A stretch of 51,870 nucleotides of DNA from contig JANQJO010000104.1 of NCBI GenBank assembly GCA_028281605.1, positions 1 to 51,870 of the forward strand, given 5' to 3'. The DNA is from Pseudomonadales bacterium (lineage in GTDB: Bacteria; Pseudomonadota; Gammaproteobacteria; Pseudomonadales; JANQJO01). The translations under genes were made by a program, and so were the position numbers. The notes beneath the pieces are model-generated. The model saw nothing but the letters and a program-made list of their open reading frames with translations. It made no database searches and was not told the origin of the DNA. Within the stretch, counting starts at the first letter, position 1, and each line of letters opens with the position of its first letter. This document shows positions 1 to 11,421 of the stretch, piece by piece.

Positions 1-525
1 AATCGTGAAGTCATTGATGTCATTCATGGCAATACCATTGAAACAAAAGAAGCCTTCATTGAATCTTTAACCCATGATTGCTATATCATTCAAATTCCCT
101 TTTTAAGTGCAAAACGCCCCACTGAAATTGAACAGGCTTTGTCTATTTTTGATCAACACAACAGTTGCGAAAACCAGCATATTCTTAATATACAAGAAGA
201 CACCGTCCCCGAAAAATACAAACCCTTATTGCGTCGTTTACAAAGTGCTAGAGCAGATGCTCAGCTCTTAAAACAAATGGATATGGAAGATGAAATCGTA
301 GAGGACATCAAAAACCTTCAACGTGCTTTGACAAAAAAAGATCGCGCCCTAACTGAAACTAAAGAAGCTCTAACTGAAACCAAAGAAACTCTAACTGAAA
401 CTAAAGAAGCTTTAGCAAAGAAAAATCAAGCTTTAATACAAAAGGATACTCTGCTTATGCAACAAAATGAAGAACTGCGTCTCATGAAGCAAAAACTCAA
501 AGATGCTGGGCTTTTAAATGAGTAG
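1..525 (+). CDS. Rpn family PD-(D/E)XK nuclease/putative transposase, C-terminal part (5' end outside window)
   Basis: The frame is open from the first base of the window to the TAG at 523-525, so this is the tail of a longer gene. The readable part has a conserved-looking segment (ESLTHDCYIIQIPFL, then a PTEIEQALSIFD stretch) followed by a charged coiled-coil tail with heptad repeats of the type LTETKEA. This layout resembles the C-terminal half of Rpn/PDDEXK_2 'recombination-promoting nuclease' proteins, which carry variable coiled-coil tails. The nuclease motifs would lie upstream of the window and cannot be checked. A TTG at 139 could serve as a start, but the upstream frame reads as sensible protein. 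Family assignment is by resemblance only. The gene converges on the transglycosylase gene 15 bp away. Confidence 0.6.
   Translation, partial: NREVIDVIHGNTIETKEAFIESLTHDCYIIQIPFLSAKRPTEIEQALSIFDQHNSCENQHILNIQEDTVPEKYKPLLRRLQSARADAQLLKQMDMEDEIVEDIKNLQRALTKKDRALTETKEALTETKETLTETKEALAKKNQALIQKDTLLMQQNEELRLMKQKLKDAGLLNE
349..411 (+). repeat. Three tandem 21-bp repeats coding a coiled-coil heptad
   Basis: Units 349-369, 370-390 and 391-411 each encode L-T-E-T-K-E-(A/T). They differ by only one or two bases, so they look like a recent in-frame expansion of the coiled-coil tail. Confidence 0.9.
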
Positions 526-540
526 AATTATCCTGTAAGT

Positions 541-3250
<2,710 letters not shown>

Positions 3251-3283
3251 CTAGCACTTTAGATCACAAGCTCACAAGCGAAG

Positions 3284-4252
3284 TTAGACTATAGCCGAAT
3301 CTGTCCGATTTTCATCTAAAGCCTGTACTTTTCGCTTAAAGCCTTCTAATGTCCTTTGCGTCAAGCGCTTATGTCTAGAATCTTTAAGATCAGCATCCAA
3401 AATGTCAGCCAATTTATGAGCAACCGTGAGCATCAACTCAAAAGCCCACTGTCCTCTGCTGGAGGCAGGTAATGTCATAAATAAACACACACCAGTAGTT
3501 GCAAAGTCATTCATTTTGGTCAAATCAAAGGTACCCGGCTCAAGACAGTTGGCCAAACTAAACACAGTTTTTTCCCCAGTACCCACGGTTTCATAATAAT
3601 GAAAAATATTCATGTCTCCAAAACGTAAACCATTGCCTAAAATCGCTTTCAGTAACAAATCTCCTGTAAAAGGTTTATCTGGGCTTTTAGCCATGATATT
3701 GATAATCAGAACTTCTTGCGGTTTCACCTCTTGCGGGGAGTGTGGGGAATGCGGAGAGTTTTGTGCTTTTTTTTTGGAGGTGATAGAAGCAGAGGAACTG
3801 ACAGAAGAAGCAGCTACAGGCTGTTCAGCCAACTGAACCGATGTTTTTTTTTGTGTATGCCCGGCTAAGGCTTGTTTGTAAACTTTTTGCGCTGCAGATT
3901 CAGACACTGGGCGTGCTGGTTGCGGAGACGAGGTTGCCACCGTCGACCGATCGCGATAAACCGATCTAGGACTATCAAAACTTGGTACAGATTCTAAAAA
4001 GGAAGCCTTCTTTTCATTTTGAGTATCCGCCTTAGTCATTTGCTCACTGCCTGCATGAGCACAACTGGTACGAGCTCCACCATTGGGCAATTCAGCGTTA
4101 AAAGGATCCCCTTCGACATGACTAGACAAGTCTAAGTCCATCTTCAAATTCGGACGCTTAGCCTGACGCACCCGCCTAAACCCATCCAACAAAACAGCGC
4201 TGATAATCAGTAACCCAATCAAAATCAACACTTCTCGTAGTCCAATGTCCAT
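3284..4252 (-). CDS. zipA: Cell division protein ZipA
   Basis: 322 aa. It has an N-terminal membrane anchor without signal cleavage (residues about 5-25, REVLILIGLLIISAVLL), a long linker rich in Ser, Pro, Gln and Lys, and a C-terminal FtsZ-binding ZipA domain from about residue 180 (VLIINIMAKSPDKPFTGD to about residue 310). It tethers FtsZ protofilaments to the inner membrane during division. The protein is largely confined to gammaproteobacteria, which supports the taxonomic call. It sits between smc (upstream) and ligA (downstream) on the minus strand. Confidence 0.95.
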   Translation of the reverse strand: MDIGLREVLILIGLLIISAVLLDGFRRVRQAKRPNLKMDLDLSSHVEGDPFNAELPNGGARTSCAHAGSEQMTKADTQNEKKASFLESVPSFDSPRSVYRDRSTVATSSPQPARPVSESAAQKVYKQALAGHTQKKTSVQLAEQPVAASSVSSSASITSKKKAQNSPHSPHSPQEVKPQEVLIINIMAKSPDKPFTGDLLLKAILGNGLRFGDMNIFHYYETVGTGEKTVFSLANCLEPGTFDLTKMNDFATTGVCLFMTLPASSRGQWAFELMLTVAHKLADILDADLKDSRHKRLTQRTLEGFKRKVQALDENRTDSAIV

Positions 4253-4292
4253 GCATCTCTCCTCTAACCATGCAATTTGTATTGCCTAAATG

Positions 4293-4326
4293 CTATCAAG
4301 CACCCACTACTATCAAGCACCCACTA
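4293..4326. repeat. 17-bp perfect tandem duplication at the smc stop codon
   Basis: The 17-mer ctatcaagcacccacta occurs at 4293-4309 and again at 4310-4326. The second copy codes the last Leu-Val-Gly-Ala and the TGA of smc. The first copy lies just past the stop, so the gene end was duplicated without changing the protein. Confidence 0.95.
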
Positions 4327-7300
4327 ATTGTGCAGCTTCTTCCACATCCACTGAGACCATACGCGAAACACCAGGTTCATGCATGGTCACACCCATCAAA
4401 CGATGCGCCATTTCCATGGCAATTTTATTATGGGTAATATAAATAAATTGAATATCACGCGACATTTCCTGTACTAAACGGCAAAAACGCCCTACATTGG
4501 CATCATCCAAAGGCGCATCAACCTCATCCAACATACAAAAGGGCGCCGGATTTAGCTGAAAAATAGAAAATACCAATGACAAAGCCGTTAGTGCCTTCTC
4601 TCCCCCGGAAAGCAAATGAATGGTGCTGTTACGCTTACCTGGAGGCCTGGCCATAATTGCCACACCTGTCTCCAACAAATCGTCCCCAGTCAACTCTAAA
4701 TACGCATGACCACCGCCAAATACTTTAGGAAATAAAACCTGTAAACCTTGATCAACTACATCAAAGGTTTCTTTAAAACGCTCTTTTGTTTCTTGGTCAA
4801 TTTTAGCAATGGCCACTTCTAAGGTTTCCAAAGCTTCTTCAATATCTGCTTGCTGCTCATCCAAATACTGTTTACGCTCCTGCGCTGCTTTGAATTCCTC
4901 AATGGCTGCCAAATTAATCGCTCCCAAACGTGAAATTCGGTTTTTTAAACGCTCTAATGCTTGCTGCCAAGCTTCTACCGTTGCCTCATGAGGCAGTGCT
5001 TGGCTCACCTCCTCTATGTTTGCTTCCATTTCAGCTAATTGTTGTTCAAAATGCGTTTTCTCCACTTGCGCACCACTGCCATGTAAACGCTGTGCTTCCA
5101 GCTGTTGCTGTTGTTCACTCAAAACCTTCTCAGCCGTTTCACGCTGACGATTATGATCAGCCAACTCAGCTTCTAAATGGCCCAAAACCGTTCGTGCTTC
5201 TTGCAAAGTTCGCTCTACTTCTAAACGCTGGGTTAAAACAATCTCACGTGTTTCCAACCATTTCGGCTGCGGTGCTTCTTGCTCAGTAATATTAGCACGC
5301 AGTGTCTCTTGGCGCTGGCGTAATTCACTCACCTGCGTTTGCAAACGCTCTAACGCTTGCGTCGTAGAAGCCACTGTAGCTGCACCTGTTTTGTATTCTA
5401 AATCCAATTGATGCGCTCGATCACGTGCTTGCTGTACTTGTTCACGCACCTGCTGCTGCCCCGTTTTGAGCTCTGTTTCCTGCGATTTTAGCTCAGTTCG
5501 CTGGGATTGTATGTCATCCATTTGATCCACAGTTTCCTGCAAGCTTTGGCGAGCTTTGGCAAGCGCTTGCTGATACTCAGTCGTTTGACCCTCAATTTCA
5601 CCAAACTCTTGTTCAATACGCTTGCGCCTTGCCAGCAGTTGATCCAACCTTTCCTGCTTAGCCGCTTGTTGTGACTTCAATTCACTGATCTGTCGATGCA
5701 TGGCTTTGAGTCGGCTCTGCTGTTCTTGAGCAATCGTTTCTAGCTCATTGAGCGAAGCACGCCCCTCCAACAAAGCTTGCTCCAAATTGGCTACAGCAAC
5801 CGTACCCACTTCTAAATTTTGATTGATTGCTTCTAGTTCTTTTTGGCGCACCAAGACATTGTCTTGCTCATCACCACTGGCTCGTTTGAACACCCAATCC
5901 TTACCTAACCACAGACCTGTTTGAGTCACAATACTCTGACCCGGCTGCAGCTGGGCACGGCACTCATAAGCGCTTTGCCAATCTTGAGCGATAAAAATAC
6001 CCGCTAATAAACTACCAGCACCTTTCACTTTTGTCGTTAAAGGCAATAAATCGGCCAACATCGTTGCTGTCTCACAATTACTTGCAAACTGCTCTTCATT
6101 GGCGAATAACATAGCCTGCCCGGCTTCAAGAGTTTGCAATGCCTCCAGGCGCTCAGCATCATTACGATCCACACACACTGCCTGCAAGCTTTTAGACAAA
6201 ACGGTCTCCAACGCCAACTCCCAACCACTTTCTACCTTGAGGATTTGTGCCAAACGAGGTTGTGCGGATAGATTCAACTGGGACAACCAAGCGTTGATAT
6301 TTTCTTGATCTTTACCCAATGCAGCTTCTTGTAAAGCCTCTAATGAACTACGTCGCCCAACCCATTGTTGAATTTGATGTTTATGTTCATCAAGTTGTTC
6401 AACACAACAATTATTGTGCTCTCTTTGCGTTTTAATGCGTTGCTGTACATCACTCAGCTCAGATTCTAATTGGGCTTCTTGTGTGCTGTGCTCAGTTAAA
6501 GCTGTATTTAAAGCTTCCACTTCTTCCTCTAGCACTTGCGTGTCAAGTGTATTCTTTTCCAATTTCAAACGGTTATAACGATCCATTAAACGCCCAAGCT
6601 GTTCTTCAAGCTGGGTAATTTGAGTTTGTGCTACTTCAGCTTGCTGCTGTGTTTGAAAAGAGTGAGCATTGAACTGTTCCCAAGCCTGAGTCCACTGCTG
6701 TACTTGCTCTTCTATTTCAGCCTGCGATTCTAAAGCAGCCTCTAAAGTAGCTTCGGCCATCTCATGCTCAGGAGCCAAAGCATCTAAACGCTCTTGTGCT
6801 TCTTTTAAACGATTGGCATCCGTTTGTTCATGTATTAAAGCTTGCTGAAGTTGCTGCTCAGTTTGCATGGCATCTGCTTGCAATTGTCCAATACGTTCTT
6901 TAGCATGAGTCAAAGATTGTTCTACTTTAGCCAGTTCTGTGCCTAAGGTGTAATACTGCTCTTGCACTGTACTCACGCTTTCCATTTGTGTTTGGCATTG
7001 GCTACGAACTCGCTCTGCCTCTGCATTTGCACGTGTACGTTGAGCTTGATAGGATTCTACCTGTACTTCGAGCTCACGAATACTATATACTGCAGATTGT
7101 AGAGTTTTATCGACTGATTGCCACTGCATGACCAGCAGTTCTGCACGCTTCTGTCGCTCTTCAGCTTTAATCGATTGAAATTGTTCAGCCGCTTTGGCTT
7201 GTTTATCCAATTTTTCCAACTGACGTGTTAACTCTTCTTGCAAGTCATTCACACGGGTTAAATTATCCCGAGTGTGGCGCATACGATTTTCAGCTTCTCG

Positions 7301-7831
7301 GCGACGTTCTTTATATTTTGAAATACCGGCCGCTTCTTCTAAAAACACACGCAAATCATCAGGTTTAGCTTCAACCAAGCGTGAGATCATACCTTGTTCA
7401 ATAATCGCGTATGAACGCGCACCCAACCCTGTACCTAAAAAAATATGAGTGATGTCTTTACGTCGACAACGTGTGCCATTGAGAAAATAAGTAGACTGGC
7501 CATCTCGAGTGACCTGACGCTTCACAGCAATTTCACTGTATTTGGCATATTCCCCCCCTAAACGACCGTCACTATTATCAAAAACAAGTTCAACCGAAGC
7601 TTGCGAAACTGGTTTACGTTTGGTAGAGCCATTAAAAATGACATCAGCCATGGATTCCCCACGTAAATGCTTAGCCGAGCTCTCCCCCATGACCCAACGC
7701 ACAGCATCAATGATATTAGACTTGCCGCAACCATTAGGGCCAACAACAGCGCTTAAATTACTTGAAAAAGGTACAGGGGTTGGATCAACAAAGGATTTAA
7801 AACCAACAATTTTAATGGACTTCAAACGCAT
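4313..7831 (-). CDS. smc: Chromosome segregation protein SMC
   Basis: 1172 aa, the usual length for bacterial SMC. It has an N-terminal Walker A (GPNGCGKSN, residues 31-39), two long coiled coils, a hinge in the middle (roughly 510-650), and a C-terminal ABC signature LLSGGEKALTALSL followed by Walker B/D-loop FCMLDEVDAPLDD. The dimeric ATPase organises and segregates chromosomes with ScpAB. An AGGAAG lies about 8 bp before the ATG. It is the first gene of the minus-strand block with zipA and ligA; a promoter should lie within 7832-7925. Gammaproteobacteria outside the Enterobacteria/Vibrio group (which use MukB) carry this gene, so an enterobacterial origin is unlikely. Confidence 0.97.
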   Translation of the reverse strand: MRLKSIKIVGFKSFVDPTPVPFSSNLSAVVGPNGCGKSNIIDAVRWVMGESSAKHLRGESMADVIFNGSTKRKPVSQASVELVFDNSDGRLGGEYAKYSEIAVKRQVTRDGQSTYFLNGTRCRRKDITHIFLGTGLGARSYAIIEQGMISRLVEAKPDDLRVFLEEAAGISKYKERRREAENRMRHTRDNLTRVNDLQEELTRQLEKLDKQAKAAEQFQSIKAEERQKRAELLVMQWQSVDKTLQSAVYSIRELEVQVESYQAQRTRANAEAERVRSQCQTQMESVSTVQEQYYTLGTELAKVEQSLTHAKERIGQLQADAMQTEQQLQQALIHEQTDANRLKEAQERLDALAPEHEMAEATLEAALESQAEIEEQVQQWTQAWEQFNAHSFQTQQQAEVAQTQITQLEEQLGRLMDRYNRLKLEKNTLDTQVLEEEVEALNTALTEHSTQEAQLESELSDVQQRIKTQREHNNCCVEQLDEHKHQIQQWVGRRSSLEALQEAALGKDQENINAWLSQLNLSAQPRLAQILKVESGWELALETVLSKSLQAVCVDRNDAERLEALQTLEAGQAMLFANEEQFASNCETATMLADLLPLTTKVKGAGSLLAGIFIAQDWQSAYECRAQLQPGQSIVTQTGLWLGKDWVFKRASGDEQDNVLVRQKELEAINQNLEVGTVAVANLEQALLEGRASLNELETIAQEQQSRLKAMHRQISELKSQQAAKQERLDQLLARRKRIEQEFGEIEGQTTEYQQALAKARQSLQETVDQMDDIQSQRTELKSQETELKTGQQQVREQVQQARDRAHQLDLEYKTGAATVASTTQALERLQTQVSELRQRQETLRANITEQEAPQPKWLETREIVLTQRLEVERTLQEARTVLGHLEAELADHNRQRETAEKVLSEQQQQLEAQRLHGSGAQVEKTHFEQQLAEMEANIEEVSQALPHEATVEAWQQALERLKNRISRLGAINLAAIEEFKAAQERKQYLDEQQADIEEALETLEVAIAKIDQETKERFKETFDVVDQGLQVLFPKVFGGGHAYLELTGDDLLETGVAIMARPPGKRNSTIHLLSGGEKALTALSLVFSIFQLNPAPFCMLDEVDAPLDDANVGRFCRLVQEMSRDIQFIYITHNKIAMEMAHRLMGVTMHEPGVSRMVSVDVEEAAQLVGA

Positions 7832-7925
7832 CCGTGTACTTCCTAAGGCTAAAATAGCTTAACTTGTAAGCGATACAGACTGGAATAAAAAACAAACACC
7901 TTTAAACTGAACAATCAGCTAAGGC

Positions 7926-8357
7926 TTGCAAACGATACCTGAAAATGAGATTTTGAGCAATTTGGAAAAAGCTTTAGAAATAGTTAGTCACAATACATAT
8001 GTAATATCCCCCCTAACGGACCACAAAGTTACACCCTTCGGTATAGAAGCACCCTCAGATGTAAATCGTGGTGCTGTACACTGTACAATTAAACCCTTAC
8101 CTCTTGGTATTAGCTGTCAAAGTGGCCCAGTCTGAGTTGCCTTTCATTCTAATAATCAAAACCAAACTGATACACAACGCCCTCTTGAAGCCTCTTTTGC
8201 TCTTCTACTTGAGTGGAAAGAAAGTGACACTGCTCCTCAACTCGATCACCTTTCAGCAACAACCAACAGATACATGGCCCCTGAACTTACCGAATGTGAC
8301 AGTACAAGCCCGCATCGTCTTTGCGTAACAACTTACAGGCAGGCGCTAAACAAATAG
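7926..8357 (+). pseudogene. Decayed hypothetical gene with an in-frame TGA
   Basis: One frame reads as protein-like sequence across this interval but is broken by a TGA at 8133-8135. Before it: PLTDHKVTPFGIEAPSD and IKPLPLGISCQSGPV. After it: VAFHSNNQNQT, ASFALLLEWKES, then YMAPELTECDS, ending at the TAG 8355-8357. A TAA immediately precedes the only possible start (TTG 7926), so the 5' end is missing too. I do not recognise the family. The rest of the 7832-8585 gap is AT-rich and shows nothing else I can support. Confidence 0.4.
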
Positions 8358-8585
8358 CCACAGAAGTACTAAATGAGCACCTTTAATTTGATGCCGATTT
8401 AGCACTAAAGTTCTTATCATTAATTAACAACCATAGGTCATATTTTATACTATCTAAACAAACCATGCTCTAAGCTTAAAATATAAGCTATTATATACTT
8501 TAAAGGTTATAACTGATTAAATATTCTATATCTAAATGTTATTAAACCTTGACTCAACACAGCTCTATTAAAGGTTCTAGCTTCC

Positions 8586-9011
8586 ATGCACCAATATAAG
8601 ATCCTGGAAAAGCAGCAAAAACATAAAAGGCAGTACGAAAGTTATCAATCTCTGAAATCATTACTAAAGGCAACAGCCGAGTGGAATATTAATCCAAAAT
8701 CTACCTACCACTTACTAGGCTTATCTTCCCTTCACAATATCGGAATGTGGCGTTCCGCCATAGATGAAATTATACTCACCGATGAACAAATGGAAAAAAT
8801 TGGCTTATTATTGTCTATACAAAAAAGCCTCTCAAACCTAATCACCGATAAAAACAGACTCTATATTTGGCTGCGTGAACCACACCCTGAAATCGAGTAC
8901 TTTACCAAAGAGTGCCCCCTAGATGTCTTTCGAAAAGCAAACAAAACCCAATTGAGATTGATCATAGAATATTTAATAAAAGCATCCTCTGATGATTTCA
9001 TGAGAATTTAA
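8586..9011 (+). CDS. Orphan MbcA/ParS/Xre-type antitoxin-like protein
   Basis: 141 aa. The middle (LLSIQKSLSNLI) followed by YIWLREPHPEIEYF and a PLDVFRKANK-TQLRLIIEYL segment matches the layout of the MbcA/ParS/Xre antitoxin toxin-binding domain. That domain has a helix pair, then WLR-x-P, then PLD-like residues and a C-terminal helix. The N-terminal third (STYHLLGLSSLHNIGMW) fits the degenerate Xre-type helix-turn-helix of that family. Its usual partner is a RES-domain or similar toxin that depletes NAD+. No RES gene is adjacent: upstream is a decayed frame and downstream a different protein 299 bp away. It may therefore be solitary or have lost its toxin. Assignment is by pattern only. Confidence 0.55.
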   Translation: MHQYKILEKQQKHKRQYESYQSLKSLLKATAEWNINPKSTYHLLGLSSLHNIGMWRSAIDEIILTDEQMEKIGLLLSIQKSLSNLITDKNRLYIWLREPHPEIEYFTKECPLDVFRKANKTQLRLIIEYLIKASSDDFMRI

Positions 9012-9068
9012 AAAGCAAACCCACCTACCTCTGTTCTACTTTTTCCATAGCTTTCTCAAGCCTGACTT

Positions 9069-9130
9069 TTACCGTGTAAATGCAATTTTCATCACCTAAG
9101 GTGACGAAAATTACATCGCTCATGGCTGTT
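9069..9130. repeat. 62-bp hairpin repeat, family A, copy 1
   Basis: It begins TTACCGTG and ends CTCATGGCTGTT, like the copies at 21072, 39796 and 39856. The centre folds as AATTTTCATCACCT / AGGTGACGAAAATT around a single A. Two stem pairs differ from the other copies in a compensatory way. Confidence 0.85.
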
Positions 9131-9309
9131 TCTTACCACAAGTTTTCAACAAAACAATGATAGGCTTAATAAAATGAACTATTTTTGGTTGACAAGTCAA
9201 GTTTAATATCTCAAAATCTGCAGGTATCGATCTAAAGTATTGTTCAATTACTCAACCTAACTGCAATATATCAGTAAAAACAGAAAAAAATATTTAAGAA
9301 GAATACACA

Positions 9310-10602
9310 ATGCGTATCAATGCTTCGCAAAACCGAGAGCATATACTCACCACGGAGGGCAGAAAAAATAATCAAACCCTTAGCGCCCTCAGCAAAAAAA
9401 TATGGAACTTTATAAAACCTGTTTTTTGTTGTGGTGGACGTTCCAAGGATTTTAATACAGACCCCGCATATATATTTTCTACACCAGTACGAGTACAGAC
9501 AGACTCCCTTCATACTGAACCTATAAATCTAAATCGTATGAAAAAGGTTATTCATCTACCATATGCTTCTACATCAACAAACCCACAACCAGAAACTTCA
9601 ACTGTAAATGAAGAAAAAGAAAGCTGGGACGTACTATCCCCCATGAAGCTTGGTCAACAAAGAACAATATCGTTTGAACACCCCGTTCACGAAAATATAG
9701 ACACTTTAATTCCACTCATCAAAAAATTATTGCCCAAATCTTGGAGCATCAGTGCAGACAAAATTCAAAGCTACGTAATAACTCGTAATAATCAATACAG
9801 TTCTTTTCAGAAACAAACTGAGTATCTTGTTAGCATACATGAATTAAGCGAAGAAATTGATGAGCTCAAGACAAAGATCAGCGAGACTGATGAGGCATCA
9901 GATACATTCACAGAACTGAGTAACATACTTAAAAAAAAGAAGTTCGACAGAATAAAACAATGTTCTTTACACGCAAGCCTTCAACGGCAAACCCACAATG
10001 AAGCCATTAAAAACAATGTTGATCCTCAGGCGAAAATTCTTAATATAGAATATATAAATGATTGTTATGCTTGCACTCAAAAGGTCAAAAAAGACTGGAT
10101 AATGCTTATAATGTTAGCGCCACATTTTAGTACCAGACCTTTTGCTAATTTTTTTTCGACCTTAACTCACGAGTTGATTCACTGTGCACAGTACGAGAAT
10201 AGCAAAACAGATCTTCAACACAAAAATTCGAGCCCTAAAACCAGAGAATATTTGTGGGAAGGGCATGCTACATATTGCCAGGAAAAGTTCAACAAACAGG
10301 CAATGAAGCAACTACATTTAAAAGAATCTGCATTTATATCAGTTACCTGCAAGCCCACCACCTATCAAACAGGGTTCCAAATTTTTTCTCATCTGGCTAC
10401 AACAGAAGACAACTTTGATCATGTAGTTGACTCCTTATTTAATCAACCCGACCTGGCTAAAGTGCTGTTTGGAGAAATACAAAGCTCAGATGTAAACCAA
10501 ACAGTTTTAAATGAATTTGAAAAAAATCTTTTACCAAGGCTACAAGCCACCCAAGAAAAATTTGCAGCAGAATTACAACCCAAAGATACCATAGAGCAGT
10601 GA
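9310..10602 (+). CDS. Putative zinc metallopeptidase (HELIH motif), unknown family
   Basis: 430 aa, family not recognised. It contains a zincin motif T-H-E-L-I-H (His287, Glu288, His291) within FFSTLTHELIHCAQYEN. A second acidic element LWEGHATYCQE follows, with Glu317 26 residues after His291, which would suit the third zinc ligand of a gluzincin. The first about 120 residues are low-complexity and polar, with a Cys-Cys near residue 40. Residues about 175-215 look coiled-coil. There is no signal peptide or membrane segment. An AAGAAG lies about 8 bp before the ATG. A cytosolic-looking protease with a disordered N-terminus in an accessory patch could be a secreted effector, but nothing shows secretion directly. 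Confidence 0.6.
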   Translation: MRINASQNREHILTTEGRKNNQTLSALSKKIWNFIKPVFCCGGRSKDFNTDPAYIFSTPVRVQTDSLHTEPINLNRMKKVIHLPYASTSTNPQPETSTVNEEKESWDVLSPMKLGQQRTISFEHPVHENIDTLIPLIKKLLPKSWSISADKIQSYVITRNNQYSSFQKQTEYLVSIHELSEEIDELKTKISETDEASDTFTELSNILKKKKFDRIKQCSLHASLQRQTHNEAIKNNVDPQAKILNIEYINDCYACTQKVKKDWIMLIMLAPHFSTRPFANFFSTLTHELIHCAQYENSKTDLQHKNSSPKTREYLWEGHATYCQEKFNKQAMKQLHLKESAFISVTCKPTTYQTGFQIFSHLATTEDNFDHVVDSLFNQPDLAKVLFGEIQSSDVNQTVLNEFEKNLLPRLQATQEKFAAELQPKDTIEQ

Positions 10603-10607
10603 GCTTA

Positions 10608-10707
10608 GGAGGTGTCCCAGAATAAAATTTACAATGTGAGCGGATGCATGTCTGAGCGCAGCGAGTTCAGGAGCGAAGCTTGTAAACTTTATTCTTGGGA
10701 CACCTCC
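10608..10707. mobile_element. 100-bp MITE-like inverted repeat, family B, copy 1
   Basis: Terminal arms ggaggtgtccca...tttacaa and their near-perfect inverse enclose a core reading GAGCGGATGCATGTCTGAGC. TTA flanks both ends (10605-10607 and 10708-10710), consistent with a 3-bp target duplication. The right-hand TTA is also the stop codon (TAA) of the SPOR gene. It lies between two convergent genes and could act as a two-way terminator. The core recurs, inverted, at 41129-41237. Confidence 0.8.
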
Positions 10708-11223
10708 TTACCCTCTCTTACTCACCTGCAAATAATCAACAGCATTAAGGCTAAGAATAGCTCTAGCTGTACTCAAACTGCCTGCGGTTTGAAACGGACC
10801 TAGCATCACTCGATATCTGACCTGCCCAGAATCCAACCGCACCTTCTTAATTTGACTTTCTAAACTCAACATGGCTAATTCCGCTCGCCTTTGATCAGCA
10901 TCCTTTTTATTTTTAAATGAACCAGCTTGTAATGTCACTGGCTCTGCAAGCACGGCAACAGAACGATCCACTGTTGTGTCTGACTCTATACGCGTACCTT
11001 CAGACACAAACGAAGCAGCTTTAACTGCACGCTCTTTCAATGGAGTGATACTACGTTCAGCCAGCTCTTTATAATACGTAAACTTGGGAGTGCCATAATT
11101 GTCTTCGTACTTCATAGCCTTGGGCATCAAGCCCGCAAGGTAACTCAAAAAAGCAATGAAAGCTAAGGTAAGTAATATGCCAAAAACCCATACCCAACGA
11201 TAGTGTAATTCTTCATCAGACAT
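10708..11223 (-). CDS. SPOR domain-containing membrane protein (FtsN-like)
   Basis: 171 aa. A cytoplasmic N-terminus is followed by one membrane segment (about residues 10-32, VWVFGILLTLAFIAFLSYLAGL), a periplasmic linker, and a C-terminal SPOR domain from about residue 95 (VTLQAGSFKNKKDADQRRAEL, later YRVMLGPFQTAGSLSTAR). SPOR domains bind denuded septal glycan. Size and layout resemble FtsN or small septal SPOR proteins. The argS neighbour typical of ftsN is absent, so I do not assign the symbol. It lies 198 bp downstream of tmk and has a possible promoter of its own. Confidence 0.85.
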   Translation of the reverse strand: MSDEELHYRWVWVFGILLTLAFIAFLSYLAGLMPKAMKYEDNYGTPKFTYYKELAERSITPLKERAVKAASFVSEGTRIESDTTVDRSVAVLAEPVTLQAGSFKNKKDADQRRAELAMLSLESQIKKVRLDSGQVRYRVMLGPFQTAGSLSTARAILSLNAVDYLQVSKRG

Positions 11224-11337
11224 TTCCTCCCCCCTGCTTTTAATTTTGCCAAATTACCAACTATCCACAAAAGACAATAGAACAAAAATCACACAAAGAA
11301 CTCATATTATGCACGAGTATACTTAACATCTCTATGC

Positions 11338-11366
11338 ATTATAATAGCTATAAAATAAGCTCGCCA
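11338..11366 (-). promoter_or_regulatory. Candidate promoter for the SPOR gene
   Basis: On the minus strand a perfect TATAAT (11338-11343) stands 17 bp after a weak TGGCGA -35-like hexamer (11361-11366). It is about 115 bp upstream of the SPOR gene start. Confidence 0.35.
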
Positions 11367-11421
11367 GTTCAACCAACACGGGTTGTAATAGATTGAATCA
11401 TTTTAAACTGATTTACCTCAA

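Noticed and set aside
9189..9200. TTGACAAGTCAA, a small palindrome containing a -35-like TTGACA
   Set aside because: No -10 hexamer at the proper distance; too short to claim an operator.
10612..10803. A + strand open frame of about 60 codons (reads MSERSEFRSEACKLYSW in its middle)
   Set aside because: Its first half is the family B inverted repeat and its second half is antisense to the SPOR gene, so it is a by-product of the element.
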